Below the pieces are notes generated by a model. That model had not been told where the DNA came from, did not search any database, and saw only the letters and a list, made by a program, of their open reading frames with translations. 64,000 bases of DNA from Pseudomonas sp. DC1.2 (GTDB lineage Bacteria; Pseudomonadota; Gammaproteobacteria; Pseudomonadales; Pseudomonadaceae): contig NZ_CP133782.1 in the NCBI RefSeq assembly GCF_034351645.1, positions 5,114,001 to 5,178,000 of the forward strand, read 5' to 3'. Positions 35,767 through 43,727 of the stretch are shown here, in pieces (position 1 is the first letter of the stretch; every line of letters starts with the position of its first letter). The position numbers were made by a program, and so were the translations under genes.

Positions 35767-35782
35767 AACACGGAATCCGGCC

Positions 35783-36823
35783 ATGACCGACAAGAGCCAA
35801 CAATTTGCCAGCGACAACTATTCCGGTATCTGCCCTGAAGCCTGGGCGGCCATGGAACAGGCCAACCATGGCCACCAACGCGCTTATGGCGACGACGAAT
35901 GGACCCATCGCGCGTCCGACGATTTCCGCAAACTGTTCGAAACCGACTGCGAAGTGTTCTTCGCCTTCAACGGCACAGCCGCCAACTCGCTGGCCCTGTC
36001 GTCGCTGTGCCAGAGTTACCACAGCGTGATCTGTTCGGAAACCGCCCACGTCGAAACCGACGAATGCGGCGCGCCGGAGTTTTTCTCCAACGGTTCAAAA
36101 TTGCTCGTCGCCCGCACCGAAAATGGCAAGCTGACCCCGGAGTCGATCCGCGAAATCGCCCTCAAGCGTCAGGACATCCACTACCCCAAACCTCGCGTCG
36201 TAACCCTGACTCAAGCCACTGAAGTCGGCAGCGTCTACACCCCCGAAGAAATCCGTGCCATCAGCGCCACGTGCAAAGAACTGGGCCTGAACCTGCACAT
36301 GGACGGCGCACGGTTCTCCAACGCTTGCGCATTCCTTGGCTGCACACCCGCAGACCTGACCTGGAAGGCCGGTGTCGATGTCTTGTGCTTTGGCGGTACG
36401 AAAAACGGCATGGCGGTGGGTGAAGCAATTTTGTTTTTCAACCACAAACTCGCCGAAGACTTCGATTACCGCTGCAAGCAGGCCGGGCAGTTGGCCTCGA
36501 AAATGCGCTTCCTCTCGGCACCGTGGGTCGGGATTCTGGAAAACCAGGCTTGGCTCAAATACGCCAGGCACGCCAATAGCTGCGCGCAGTTGCTGGCAGA
36601 ACTGGTGAGCGACATCCCAGGCGTGGAACTGATGTTTCCGGTCCAGGCCAACGGCGTCTTCCTGCAACTGTCAGAACCGGCCATCGCCGCGCTGACCGCC
36701 AAAGGCTGGCGCTTCTACACCTTCATCGGCAACGGCGGCGCACGCTTCATGTGCTCGTGGGACACCGAAGAAGAGCGCGTAAGGGAATTGGCGTCGGACA
36801 TTCGCGAAGTGATGAGCGCCTGA
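35783..36823 (+). CDS. ltaE: Low-specificity L-threonine aldolase
   Basis: 346 aa PLP-dependent aldolase of the beta-eliminating lyase family. Features: DNYSGICPEAWAAM start, FNGTAANSLAL, HMDGARFSNA (Asp and Arg of the PLP site) and the PLP lysine in CFGGTKNGMAVGEA. It splits L-threonine or L-allo-threonine to glycine and acetaldehyde. In Pseudomonas it lies beside glyA of the sarcosine operon, linking it to glycine metabolism. Confidence 0.94.
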   Translation: MTDKSQQFASDNYSGICPEAWAAMEQANHGHQRAYGDDEWTHRASDDFRKLFETDCEVFFAFNGTAANSLALSSLCQSYHSVICSETAHVETDECGAPEFFSNGSKLLVARTENGKLTPESIREIALKRQDIHYPKPRVVTLTQATEVGSVYTPEEIRAISATCKELGLNLHMDGARFSNACAFLGCTPADLTWKAGVDVLCFGGTKNGMAVGEAILFFNHKLAEDFDYRCKQAGQLASKMRFLSAPWVGILENQAWLKYARHANSCAQLLAELVSDIPGVELMFPVQANGVFLQLSEPAIAALTAKGWRFYTFIGNGGARFMCSWDTEEERVRELASDIREVMSA

Positions 36824-36838
36824 TCCAGCCCGCCCTGA

Positions 36839-36872
36839 GGATCGTTCCCGCACATAGCGGTGGGAACGATCA
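36839..36872. repeat. REP palindrome upstream of the RAYT gene
   Basis: GATCGTTCCCGCAC and GTGGGAACGATC form a near-perfect dyad. It lies about 100 bases before the transposase and has the same core as the array after it, the usual arrangement of REP-RAYT units. Confidence 0.85.
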
Positions 36873-36975
36873 GTGGTGGTGTGTCGCCATTTCCCACTTA
36901 CTTCGCGGCGCTGTCCGCTAGGCGTCCCCAGCGAACCCGCTCACCCTGGTCATTCCATTGCAAAGGAATGCGTCC

Positions 36976-37509
36976 ATGGGCCGAAGCCGCTACACCCTCA
37001 CCGAACCCGACAAGCCCCACTTTCTCACTTGCACCCTCATGGAATGGCTTCCGCTGTTCGTCCGGCCTTATATCGTTGATCACCTGCTCAACAGCTGGCG
37101 CTATCAACAAACTCATCAGAACTTGCGGCTTTACGGCTATGTCGTGCTGGAAAACCATCTGCACTTCGTCGCACAAGCCCCAGACCTGGGTAAATGCGTC
37201 AGACAGTTCAAATCCTTTACCGCCCGAAAAATCATCGACGACCTGCAAAGCAAAGGTGCAGAACGCACATTGCAGCGACTGCGCTTTAGCAAGCGCGCGC
37301 ACAAGCAGGATCGGGTATATCAGTTGTGGCAGGAAGGTTCGCATGCGGAAATGGTGTACAGCGAAACGGTGATGCGCCAGAAACTGGATTACATTCACTA
37401 CAATCCGGTGAAGCGCGGGTATGTAGATTTGCCGGAGCACTGGAGGTACTCAAGCGCCCGGGATTACGCAGGTATGAAAGGCCTGGTTGAGATTCAACGG
37501 TGGGACTGA
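36976..37509 (+). CDS. REP-associated tyrosine transposase (RAYT)
   Basis: 177 aa Y1 HUH nuclease of the IS200-like superfamily. The HUH pair is HLH at about 61-63 (VVLENHLHFVAQ) and the C-terminal YIHYNPVKRGYV is the RAYT signature near the catalytic Tyr region. ATG 36976 (MGRSRY) has AAAGGA 9 bases upstream; a longer in-frame start at 36958 lacks this. RAYTs cut single-stranded REP DNA and are thought to drive spread of REPs. REP copies flank the gene on both sides. Confidence 0.93.
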   Translation: MGRSRYTLTEPDKPHFLTCTLMEWLPLFVRPYIVDHLLNSWRYQQTHQNLRLYGYVVLENHLHFVAQAPDLGKCVRQFKSFTARKIIDDLQSKGAERTLQRLRFSKRAHKQDRVYQLWQEGSHAEMVYSETVMRQKLDYIHYNPVKRGYVDLPEHWRYSSARDYAGMKGLVEIQRWD

Positions 37510-37530
37510 CATGTAATCATTCCCCTGCGC

Positions 37531-38136
37531 CTGGGGACGTTCCGCGTTCCGATCTCCACGCCGAAGTAATGCCGGGCATTGCTGTGACGCAGAGCGTCAC
37601 CGGCTGCATTCCCACGCAGAGCGTGGGAACGATCAATCAACCGTGACGCACACCTGGGCCTCGTTCCCATGCTCCGCGTGGGATCAATCAACCATGCCGC
37701 GCACCTCGGCTCGTTCCCATGCTCCGCGTGGGAACGCCTCTGGGGACGCTCCGCGTTCCGATCTCCACGCCGAAGTAATGCCGGGCATTGCTGTGACGCA
37801 GAGCGTCACCGGCTGCATTCCCACGCAGAGCGTGGGAACGATCAATCAACCGTGACGCACACCTGGGCCTCGTTCCCATGCTCCGCGTGGGATCAATCAA
37901 CCGTGCCGCGCACCTCGGCTCGTTCCCATGCTCCGCGTGGGAACGCCTCTGGGGACGCTCCGCGTTCCGATCTCCACGCCGAAGTAATGCCGGGCATTGC
38001 TGTGACGCAGAGCGTCACCGGCTGCATTCCCACGCAGAGCGTGGGAACGATCAATCAACCGTGACGCACACCTGGGCTCGTTCCCATGCTCCGCGTGGGA
38101 TCAATCAACCGTGCCGCGCGCCTTGGCTGTTTCAAG
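37531..38136. repeat. 209-bp tandem repeat array of REP palindromes (about 2.9 copies)
   Basis: Units begin at 37531, 37740 and 37949, so the period is exactly 209 bases; the third unit decays after about 38117. Each unit contains several dyads, including CGTTCCCATGCTCCGCGTGG-type and CATTCCCACGCAGAGCGTGG-type arms and GACGCAGAGCGTC. Copies differ by only a few bases. It fills the 644-base gap between the RAYT and gbcB. Open frames across it are products of the repeat, not genes. Confidence 0.93.
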
Positions 38137-38153
38137 GTGCGAGTTAGATGCTG

Positions 38154-39254
38154 TTAGAACTCGATGCGCACGTCGCCCTTCGGCACGCTGCAGCACGACA
38201 AAATAAATCCTTCGGCCTCGTCTTCCTCGGTGATCCCGCCGTTGTGGTCCATCTCGACCTCACCACCCAGCTTCATCACCTTGCACGTGCCGCAGATCCC
38301 CATCCCGCAGGCTTTCGGAATCAGCAAGCCGAGCTTGGCCGCCGCCGCATGCACGGTCTCACCCGGCGCCACACGAATGCTCTTGCCGGACGCGGTGAAT
38401 TCCACCTGATGCAGGTCCGCCACGTCGACTTCCGGTGCGTCTGCGGCGATTTCGGCTTGCTCCACGGCATCGGCGCGGGCTTCCGGTGGCGTCGCACCGA
38501 AAGACTCCTCGTGATACCGGGCCATGTCGAAACCCGCCGCTTCGAGCATGCGTTTGACCGCGTTCATGTAGGGAGTCGGGCCGCAGCAGAAGACCTCACG
38601 CTCAAGGAAGTCCGGCGCCATCAGTTCAAGCATTTTGTGGTTCAGATAACCGCGATAACCGGCCCAAGGCTCTCCGAGGCCATGCTTTTCGCAGATCAGG
38701 TGCAGGCTGAAGTTGTCGATCCGCGAGGCCATGTGCTCTAGCTCGCGGTGGTAAATGATGTCTTTGGGCGAACGGGCGCTGTGGATAAACACCATGTCAA
38801 CGTTGCCATTGGTGTCGTAGAACCAACGCGTCATGGACATGACTGGCGTGATTCCGACGCCACCGCTGAGGTACAGCACCTTCGGCGCGGTGAAGTCCAT
38901 GGCATTGAACAGCCCAACCGGACCATGTACCGCAAGCTCTTGGCCTTCATGCAGGTTGTCGTGCAACCAGTTGGAGACCTTGCCGCCTGGCACGCGCTTG
39001 ATGGTCACCGAAAAGCTGTATGGCACCGACGGCGAGCTGGAAATGGTGTACGAACGCATGATCGGCACGCCGTCGATTTCAAGCTCCAGGGTGACGAACT
39101 GCCCCGGTTTGAAGAAGAACATGATGGGCTGATCAGCCATAAAGCAGAAGGTGCGCACGTCCCAGGTTTCCTGGATGACTTTGACGCAACGGACGACGTG
39201 TCGACCATTGGCCCAGGTCTGGGTGGTTACCGGATTCAGGAAGCTATTGGACAT
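38154..39254 (-). CDS. gbcB: Glycine betaine demethylase, reductase subunit
   Basis: 366 aa. FAD-binding (about 45-140, with MRSYTISSSP) and NAD-binding domains (YLSGGVGITPVMSM near 140, CCGPTPYMNAVKRML) followed by a C-terminal plant-type 2Fe-2S ferredoxin domain with CGMGICGTCKV and a last Cys in FILSCCSVP. It passes NADH electrons to GbcA. Start at 39254 (MSNSFLNPV); the codon 4 triplets upstream is part of the GGAG RBS. Divergent from gbcA. Confidence 0.94.
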   Translation of the reverse strand: MSNSFLNPVTTQTWANGRHVVRCVKVIQETWDVRTFCFMADQPIMFFFKPGQFVTLELEIDGVPIMRSYTISSSPSVPYSFSVTIKRVPGGKVSNWLHDNLHEGQELAVHGPVGLFNAMDFTAPKVLYLSGGVGITPVMSMTRWFYDTNGNVDMVFIHSARSPKDIIYHRELEHMASRIDNFSLHLICEKHGLGEPWAGYRGYLNHKMLELMAPDFLEREVFCCGPTPYMNAVKRMLEAAGFDMARYHEESFGATPPEARADAVEQAEIAADAPEVDVADLHQVEFTASGKSIRVAPGETVHAAAAKLGLLIPKACGMGICGTCKVMKLGGEVEMDHNGGITEEDEAEGFILSCCSVPKGDVRIEF

Positions 39255-39538
39255 GCTGTTCTCCACTGCCGAAGGTCGGCCTTATGTTGGCGATTCTGCG
39301 TAACGCGCGAACCACCCATTTACCTATCTGCGACATTCACATACTTATCGCGACCAGCCCCCATCTACAGGGGGTTGCGCGTCGGGAACAGAGTGGGCCA
39401 TGTCGCTCGTGGATAAGGTTGCGGGCAGCGTCGGCCGCACACTCGCTTCACACAAAGACAGTTTCTTTACACCTTGCGTAGCACACCTGATTAACTATTT
39501 TTCGCCGGCCACACAGAATGGCCATGAGGATTAAATCG
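39255..39538. promoter_or_regulatory. Divergent gbcB-gbcA control region
   Basis: 284 bases between divergent genes. TATCTGCGACATTC (39325-39338) and TATCGCGACCAGCC (39346-39359) resemble each other with a 21-base offset and one indel, as for tandem half-sites of an AraC-type activator. GbdR is known to activate gbcA and gbcB in P. aeruginosa; assignment of these bases to it is inference. Confidence 0.55.
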
Positions 39539-40834
39539 ATGGACGTCACCGCAACCCTGAGCCTGGGCGATCCGCTTGAACCCGCACGCAAGGCCACCGC
39601 ACAAATGCTGCAAGAGCGTGAGCGCACTTACTCTCTGCCGCAGCCGTTTTACTCTGACGAGCGGTTGTTTGATATCGACATGCAGGAGATCTTCCAAAAA
39701 GAGTGGTTGATCGCCGGCATGACCTGCGAAATCCCGGCCAAGGGCAACTACCTGACCCTGCAAGTCGGCAAAAACCCGATCATCGTGATTCGCGGCGCCG
39801 ACGGCGTGGTGCATGCGTTCCACAACGTCTGCCGCCACCGGGGTTCGCGGCTATGCACCAGCGAAAAGGGCAAGGTCGCCAAATTGGTGTGTCACTACCA
39901 CCAGTGGACTTACGAGCTGGACGGTCGCCTGCTGTTCGCCGGCACCGAAATGGGTGCTGACTTCGACATGAAACAGTACGGCCTCAAACCGGTGAATGTG
40001 AAGACCGCCGGTGGTTACATCTTTATCAGCCTGTCGCAGAACCCGCCGGCCATCGACGATTTCCTGTCGACGCTGAGCCACTACATGGAACCCTACGACA
40101 TGGAAAACACCAAGGTGGCAATTACCACCACCTTGATCGAGAAGGCCAACTGGAAACTGGTGCTGGAAAACAACCGCGAGTGCTACCACTGCAACGCCTC
40201 ACACCCGGAACTGCTGAAATCCCTCCTGGAATGGGATGACGTCACCGACCCACGGGCCGATCAGGGCTTCAAGGACCACGTCGCCGCGTGCGCTACGGCC
40301 TGGGAAGCCGAGAAGATTCCTTACGCCCACGCCAGCTTCGGCCTACGTAACCGCATTGTGCGCATGCCGCTGCTCAAGGGCACCGTGTCGATGACCATGG
40401 ATGGCAAGCAAGGCTGCGCCAAACTCATGGGTCGCATCAAGAACCCGGACCTGGGCTCGATGCGTATCCTGCACCTGCCACATTCGTGGAACCACTGCAT
40501 GGGCGATCACATCATCGTGTTCACCGTGTGGCCGATCAGCGCGCAGGAAACCATGGTCACCACCAAATGGGTTGTCCACAAGGACGCCGTCGAAGGTGTG
40601 GATTACGACGTGCAGCGCATGCGTCAGGTATGGGACGCCACCAATGACCAGGATCGTCGCCTGGCGGAAGAAAACCAGCGCGGAATCAACTCCACCGCTT
40701 ACCAGCCAGGCCCGTACTCCAAGACTTACGAGTTCGGCGTGGTGAACTTTGTCGATTGGTACAGCGAGCGCTTACTAAACAACTTGGGCGCGGAACCCGC
40801 GCCGTACCTCAAAGGTGTGCCGGTGCAGGGCTAA
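39539..40834 (+). CDS. gbcA: Glycine betaine demethylase, Rieske oxygenase subunit
   Basis: 431 aa. Rieske 2Fe-2S ligands Cys98, His100 (CRHRGS) and Cys118, His121 (CHYHQW); mononuclear iron site in NNRECYHCNASHPEL. It oxidatively removes one methyl from glycine betaine to give dimethylglycine and formaldehyde. Start at 39539 (MDVTATLSL) with AGGA 8 bases upstream. It is divergent from its reductase gbcB and followed by a REP and then the 886-base gap with DnaA boxes. Confidence 0.95.
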   Translation: MDVTATLSLGDPLEPARKATAQMLQERERTYSLPQPFYSDERLFDIDMQEIFQKEWLIAGMTCEIPAKGNYLTLQVGKNPIIVIRGADGVVHAFHNVCRHRGSRLCTSEKGKVAKLVCHYHQWTYELDGRLLFAGTEMGADFDMKQYGLKPVNVKTAGGYIFISLSQNPPAIDDFLSTLSHYMEPYDMENTKVAITTTLIEKANWKLVLENNRECYHCNASHPELLKSLLEWDDVTDPRADQGFKDHVAACATAWEAEKIPYAHASFGLRNRIVRMPLLKGTVSMTMDGKQGCAKLMGRIKNPDLGSMRILHLPHSWNHCMGDHIIVFTVWPISAQETMVTTKWVVHKDAVEGVDYDVQRMRQVWDATNDQDRRLAEENQRGINSTAYQPGPYSKTYEFGVVNFVDWYSERLLNNLGAEPAPYLKGVPVQG

Positions 40835-40837
40835 GAA

Positions 40838-40919
40838 CAATCGCTTCGCGAGCAGGCTCCCACAGGAGATTTTTGGCACACCGAAAATCAACTGTGGCAG
40901 GCGAGCCTGATCGCGATTG
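40838..40919. repeat. REP pair after gbcA
   Basis: CAATCGCTTCGCGAGCAGGC (40838-40857) is inverted against GCGAGCCTGATCGCGATTG (40901-40919), with inner CACAGG/CTGTGG arms. It directly follows the gbcA stop and may stabilise or end the transcript. Confidence 0.75.
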
Positions 40920-41012
40920 CGCCACTCATTTCACCCCATCACTTTCAAGACCGCCGCCCCGTCGCTCCTCCTTAAAACCCCCCTCTTCTTATGCACCCCC
41001 CTACCCGCACGG

Positions 41013-41690
41013 TAACGCCTGATGCCTGTACGAAATGTGATCTATCGCATTCGGAGCCAGGCCCACTATGGCTCTCAAGCTTTAGCGAACAACTTATCCA
41101 CACCTTGACCCACAGCAATTGGGGACAAGTGCAGGCTTACAGAAAATTTTCGGCAGAGAAACCGAAGAAAATCCGTGACTTATGCAAAATCCAGGTTTTT
41201 AACAGCGATTGATTGTTTTTTAACCAGAACCCTGTAGGCCACGTTTGACGTGACTTGCAGAGGATGGTGAACACCTTATCCACAGAAGCGCCAACAGACT
41301 TTGGGGGCAACTTTGATTTCGCTGTGGAAAACCCTTGGAAACCGCGATAAATCAGGGCTTTCATAAGGTTCACGGCTGAAAAATGACAATTTGACTGTTT
41401 TTTAACCAACGAGCTGAAGCCCTTGTTTTACAAGGCCTGTAGCGGACAGCGAACATCTTATCCACAGAAGCGCCAACAGCCTTTGGGTGCAAGTATTGGC
41501 CAGCATACAATTTCACCCACCGTAAAAAGCCAGTAAAAACCGCTGGTTAGGCTGATTGTTTTTTGTACGAAGGGTTACAGGGCTTGTTTTACATGGGGTG
41601 TAGCAAGGAGCGAACACGTTATCCACAGAAGGACTAACAGCGATTGTGGGTAAATCCACAATGCGCTGACGTATAGGAGCAAAGCTTGCT
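41013..41690 (+). repeat. Four degenerate ~180-bp repeats, each with a perfect DnaA box
   Basis: TTATCCACA occurs at 41094-41102, 41276-41284, 41458-41466 and 41619-41627, all on the plus strand, spaced 182, 182 and 161 bases. Around each lies a conserved core: GCGAACA or GAACA before the box and often GAAGCGCCAACAG then TTGGG-CAA after it. Copies 2-4 also share GATTGTTTTTT-like T-rich tracts about 65-75 bases before the box. No reading frame is preserved through the repeats, and the gap (40835-41720) holds no gene I can support. Confidence 0.85.
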
Positions 41691-41720
41691 TCCACCTTGT
41701 TAGATCTGTGCGGTTATCTG

Positions 41721-42491
41721 TTAGCGAACCACACCCTCTTCGATTAACAACTTCAGAATTGCTTCAGCGCCGGCTTGCGCAGTGACGCCTTTAAGCACCT
41801 GCCCGCCACCGCCGCTGGCCTTGGCCGTCGCGGCTTTCATCCGGTCTGCGCCACTCTTGGCTTTGATCACTTTCAGGCGTTTAGGCCGTGGTTTGGCCGG
41901 TTGCAGGGTCGCAACCGCCAACAGTTCATCATCGATGACTTCGACTTCGTCGGCTGGCAAGAGCCCACGTCGAGCCGGGCCGTAGGCGCTCTGCCGAGGC
42001 TTCGGTGCCGCGTTATCCACCGTCGCCAGAAACGGCAGCCGTACTTTCAAACGACGGCGTTGACCGCGCGGCAAGGCTTGCAGCACCAAGGCCGAATTAC
42101 CGTCGATGGATTCAACTTGAGCCAGCCCCACCACCAGCGGCCAGCCAAGGCTTTCCGCCAATAGGAACGGCAGCATGCCCGAGCCTTCACCGGTTTCTGC
42201 CTGACTGCCGGTCAGCACGACATGCGCCCCGGCATCACGCAGGTAAGCCGTCAGCGCCGGCAAAGCATCGGCGCCTTCCGGTTGTTCCAGCACATGCAGC
42301 TGTTCCAGACCCATGCCCAAATAAGCACGCAACGCCGGTTCCGCGACGTCGCCGGCATGCAGCACTTGCAGGTTATCCCCAGCCAGTTGCAGGCCCAGTT
42401 CCACGGCGCGCGCGTCCTGCTCGGCGCGACGTGGGCGCCCGGAAGTCGGGTGGGCGCCGATGGACACCAGGCTGATGACGTTCGTACTCAT
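41721..42491 (-). CDS. etfB: Electron transfer flavoprotein beta-type subunit of the dimethylglycine pathway
   Basis: 256 aa ETF N-terminal-like domain: VISLVSIGAHPTSGRPRRAEQDARAVELGLQ's opening, GLEQLHVLEQP and VLTGSQAETGEGSGMLPFLLAESLGWPL. It would carry electrons from dimethylglycine and sarcosine-type dehydrogenases to the quinone pool. It belongs to dgcA-dgcB-etfA-etfB, a dedicated copy distinct from the housekeeping ETF. The C-terminal part is Lys/Ala-rich and longer than usual. RBS AAGGAAGGAAAGG precedes the start. Confidence 0.87.
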   Translation of the reverse strand: MSTNVISLVSIGAHPTSGRPRRAEQDARAVELGLQLAGDNLQVLHAGDVAEPALRAYLGMGLEQLHVLEQPEGADALPALTAYLRDAGAHVVLTGSQAETGEGSGMLPFLLAESLGWPLVVGLAQVESIDGNSALVLQALPRGQRRRLKVRLPFLATVDNAAPKPRQSAYGPARRGLLPADEVEVIDDELLAVATLQPAKPRPKRLKVIKAKSGADRMKAATAKASGGGGQVLKGVTAQAGAEAILKLLIEEGVVR

Positions 42492-42506
42492 GACCCTTTC
42501 CTTCCT

Positions 42507-43727
42507 TTAAGCCGCATCGCGCTTGGCGTCGTTGCGATAAACCGCTATCGCATCGATCAAGGCTTGAAGAATCCCGGCGCTCTCGCCGATTACCGACAAG
42601 TCGGCCCGTTTAATCATGTCGCAGCCAGGGTCGAGATTGATTGCCACCACCTTGTCGCAGGCGCCGATACCTTGCAGGTGCTGGATCGCCCCGGAAATCC
42701 CCACGGCCACGTAAACCCGCGCAGTGACCCACGTGCCGGACGCCCCGACCTGACGGTCGCGCGCCATGAAGCCATCGTCCACCGCCACCCGCGATGCGCC
42801 TTCGGTGGCTCCGAGGGCTTGGGCGGTCCTGTGGAAAAGTCCCCAGTCCTTGACCCCGTTGCCGCCGGAGAAGATGAACTCGGCTTCGGCCATCGGAATC
42901 GCCGCTGGGTCCACCGCCACCGCGCCCAAATCCTCGATGCGCGACAAGCTGCGCACCACGGCTGTGGATAACTCCACTGGTAGGGCTTCGTGACGGGTTT
43001 CGCTGACCGGCTCGGCGCATTCCACGGCGGCCAGAATCAAGCGAGCAACCGGACGCGCAAGGTCTTGCAGCCCAGCACCAGCGCGGCCGATGCACTGCTG
43101 ATCCTTGACCTGCCAGACCCGCGTGGCCGGGCGTTCGCCCAGCGCGGCAGCAAAGCGTCGACCGAGTTCGCCCCCACCGTTGCGACTGTCCGGCAGCAAC
43201 CAGTGACGCGGGTTGAACTGGTTATCCACAGCCCGCAGGCCCTGGACCCGTTGTTCCGGTGCATAACCAATGAACTCATCGCCCTCCAGCACCAGCAAGC
43301 GATCAACGCCCGCTGTGGCAAAGGCATTTTCCTTGTGTCCGCCAAAGATCACGGCTAACACCGCGCCATCATTGCCGGCCAACTGATGCGCGAGGCCGAG
43401 CAAGTCGCGGTCGTGGCTACTCAAGCGGCCACCGACCATGTCCGGCACCACGCTGATGTAAAACGCCGGCGCAGGCACTTGATGCAGCGGCAGTTGCACT
43501 TCAACGGCGGCCGAACGTTTGGTCGCCCCGCCCTGCTGTGCGCCACTGCGGTCAATCCGTTTGATGCCGTTAGGCCCGATAAAACCGATGCCATGCAGAT
43601 TTTTTCGGATGACGCCATTCGGCCCCATCCAGCTATGCTGCGCCGGTTGCATCGCCGCGTGCAGCGGGTGCAGACGGTTGCGAGCAATCCATTCGGCGCG
43701 CGGGTCGCGGCGGATAATGTCGCTCAT
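42507..43727 (-). CDS. etfA: Electron transfer flavoprotein alpha-type subunit of the dimethylglycine pathway
   Basis: 406 aa. The C-terminal FAD domain is present (VDDGFMARDRQVGASGTWV, VYVAVGISGAIQHLQGIGAC, VVAINLDPGCDMIKRADLSV). The N-terminal 80 residues (RRDPRAEWIARNRLHPLHAAM...) are an extension not seen in normal EtfA, so this is the atypical long form found in dgc operons. ATG overlaps the dgcB stop by one base. Two perfect DnaA-box sequences fall inside it (42963 and 43222). Confidence 0.88.
   Translation of the reverse strand: MSDIIRRDPRAEWIARNRLHPLHAAMQPAQHSWMGPNGVIRKNLHGIGFIGPNGIKRIDRSGAQQGGATKRSAAVEVQLPLHQVPAPAFYISVVPDMVGGRLSSHDRDLLGLAHQLAGNDGAVLAVIFGGHKENAFATAGVDRLLVLEGDEFIGYAPEQRVQGLRAVDNQFNPRHWLLPDSRNGGGELGRRFAAALGERPATRVWQVKDQQCIGRAGAGLQDLARPVARLILAAVECAEPVSETRHEALPVELSTAVVRSLSRIEDLGAVAVDPAAIPMAEAEFIFSGGNGVKDWGLFHRTAQALGATEGASRVAVDDGFMARDRQVGASGTWVTARVYVAVGISGAIQHLQGIGACDKVVAINLDPGCDMIKRADLSVIGESAGILQALIDAIAVYRNDAKRDAA

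Noticed and set aside
37531..38136. Possible CRISPR array
   Set aside because: Unit is 209 bases with no unique spacers and no cas genes; it is a REP tandem beside a RAYT.
37643..38147. Open frames of 70-131 codons with repeated peptide units
   Set aside because: They are read from the 209-bp REP array; the peptide repeats mirror the DNA repeats.
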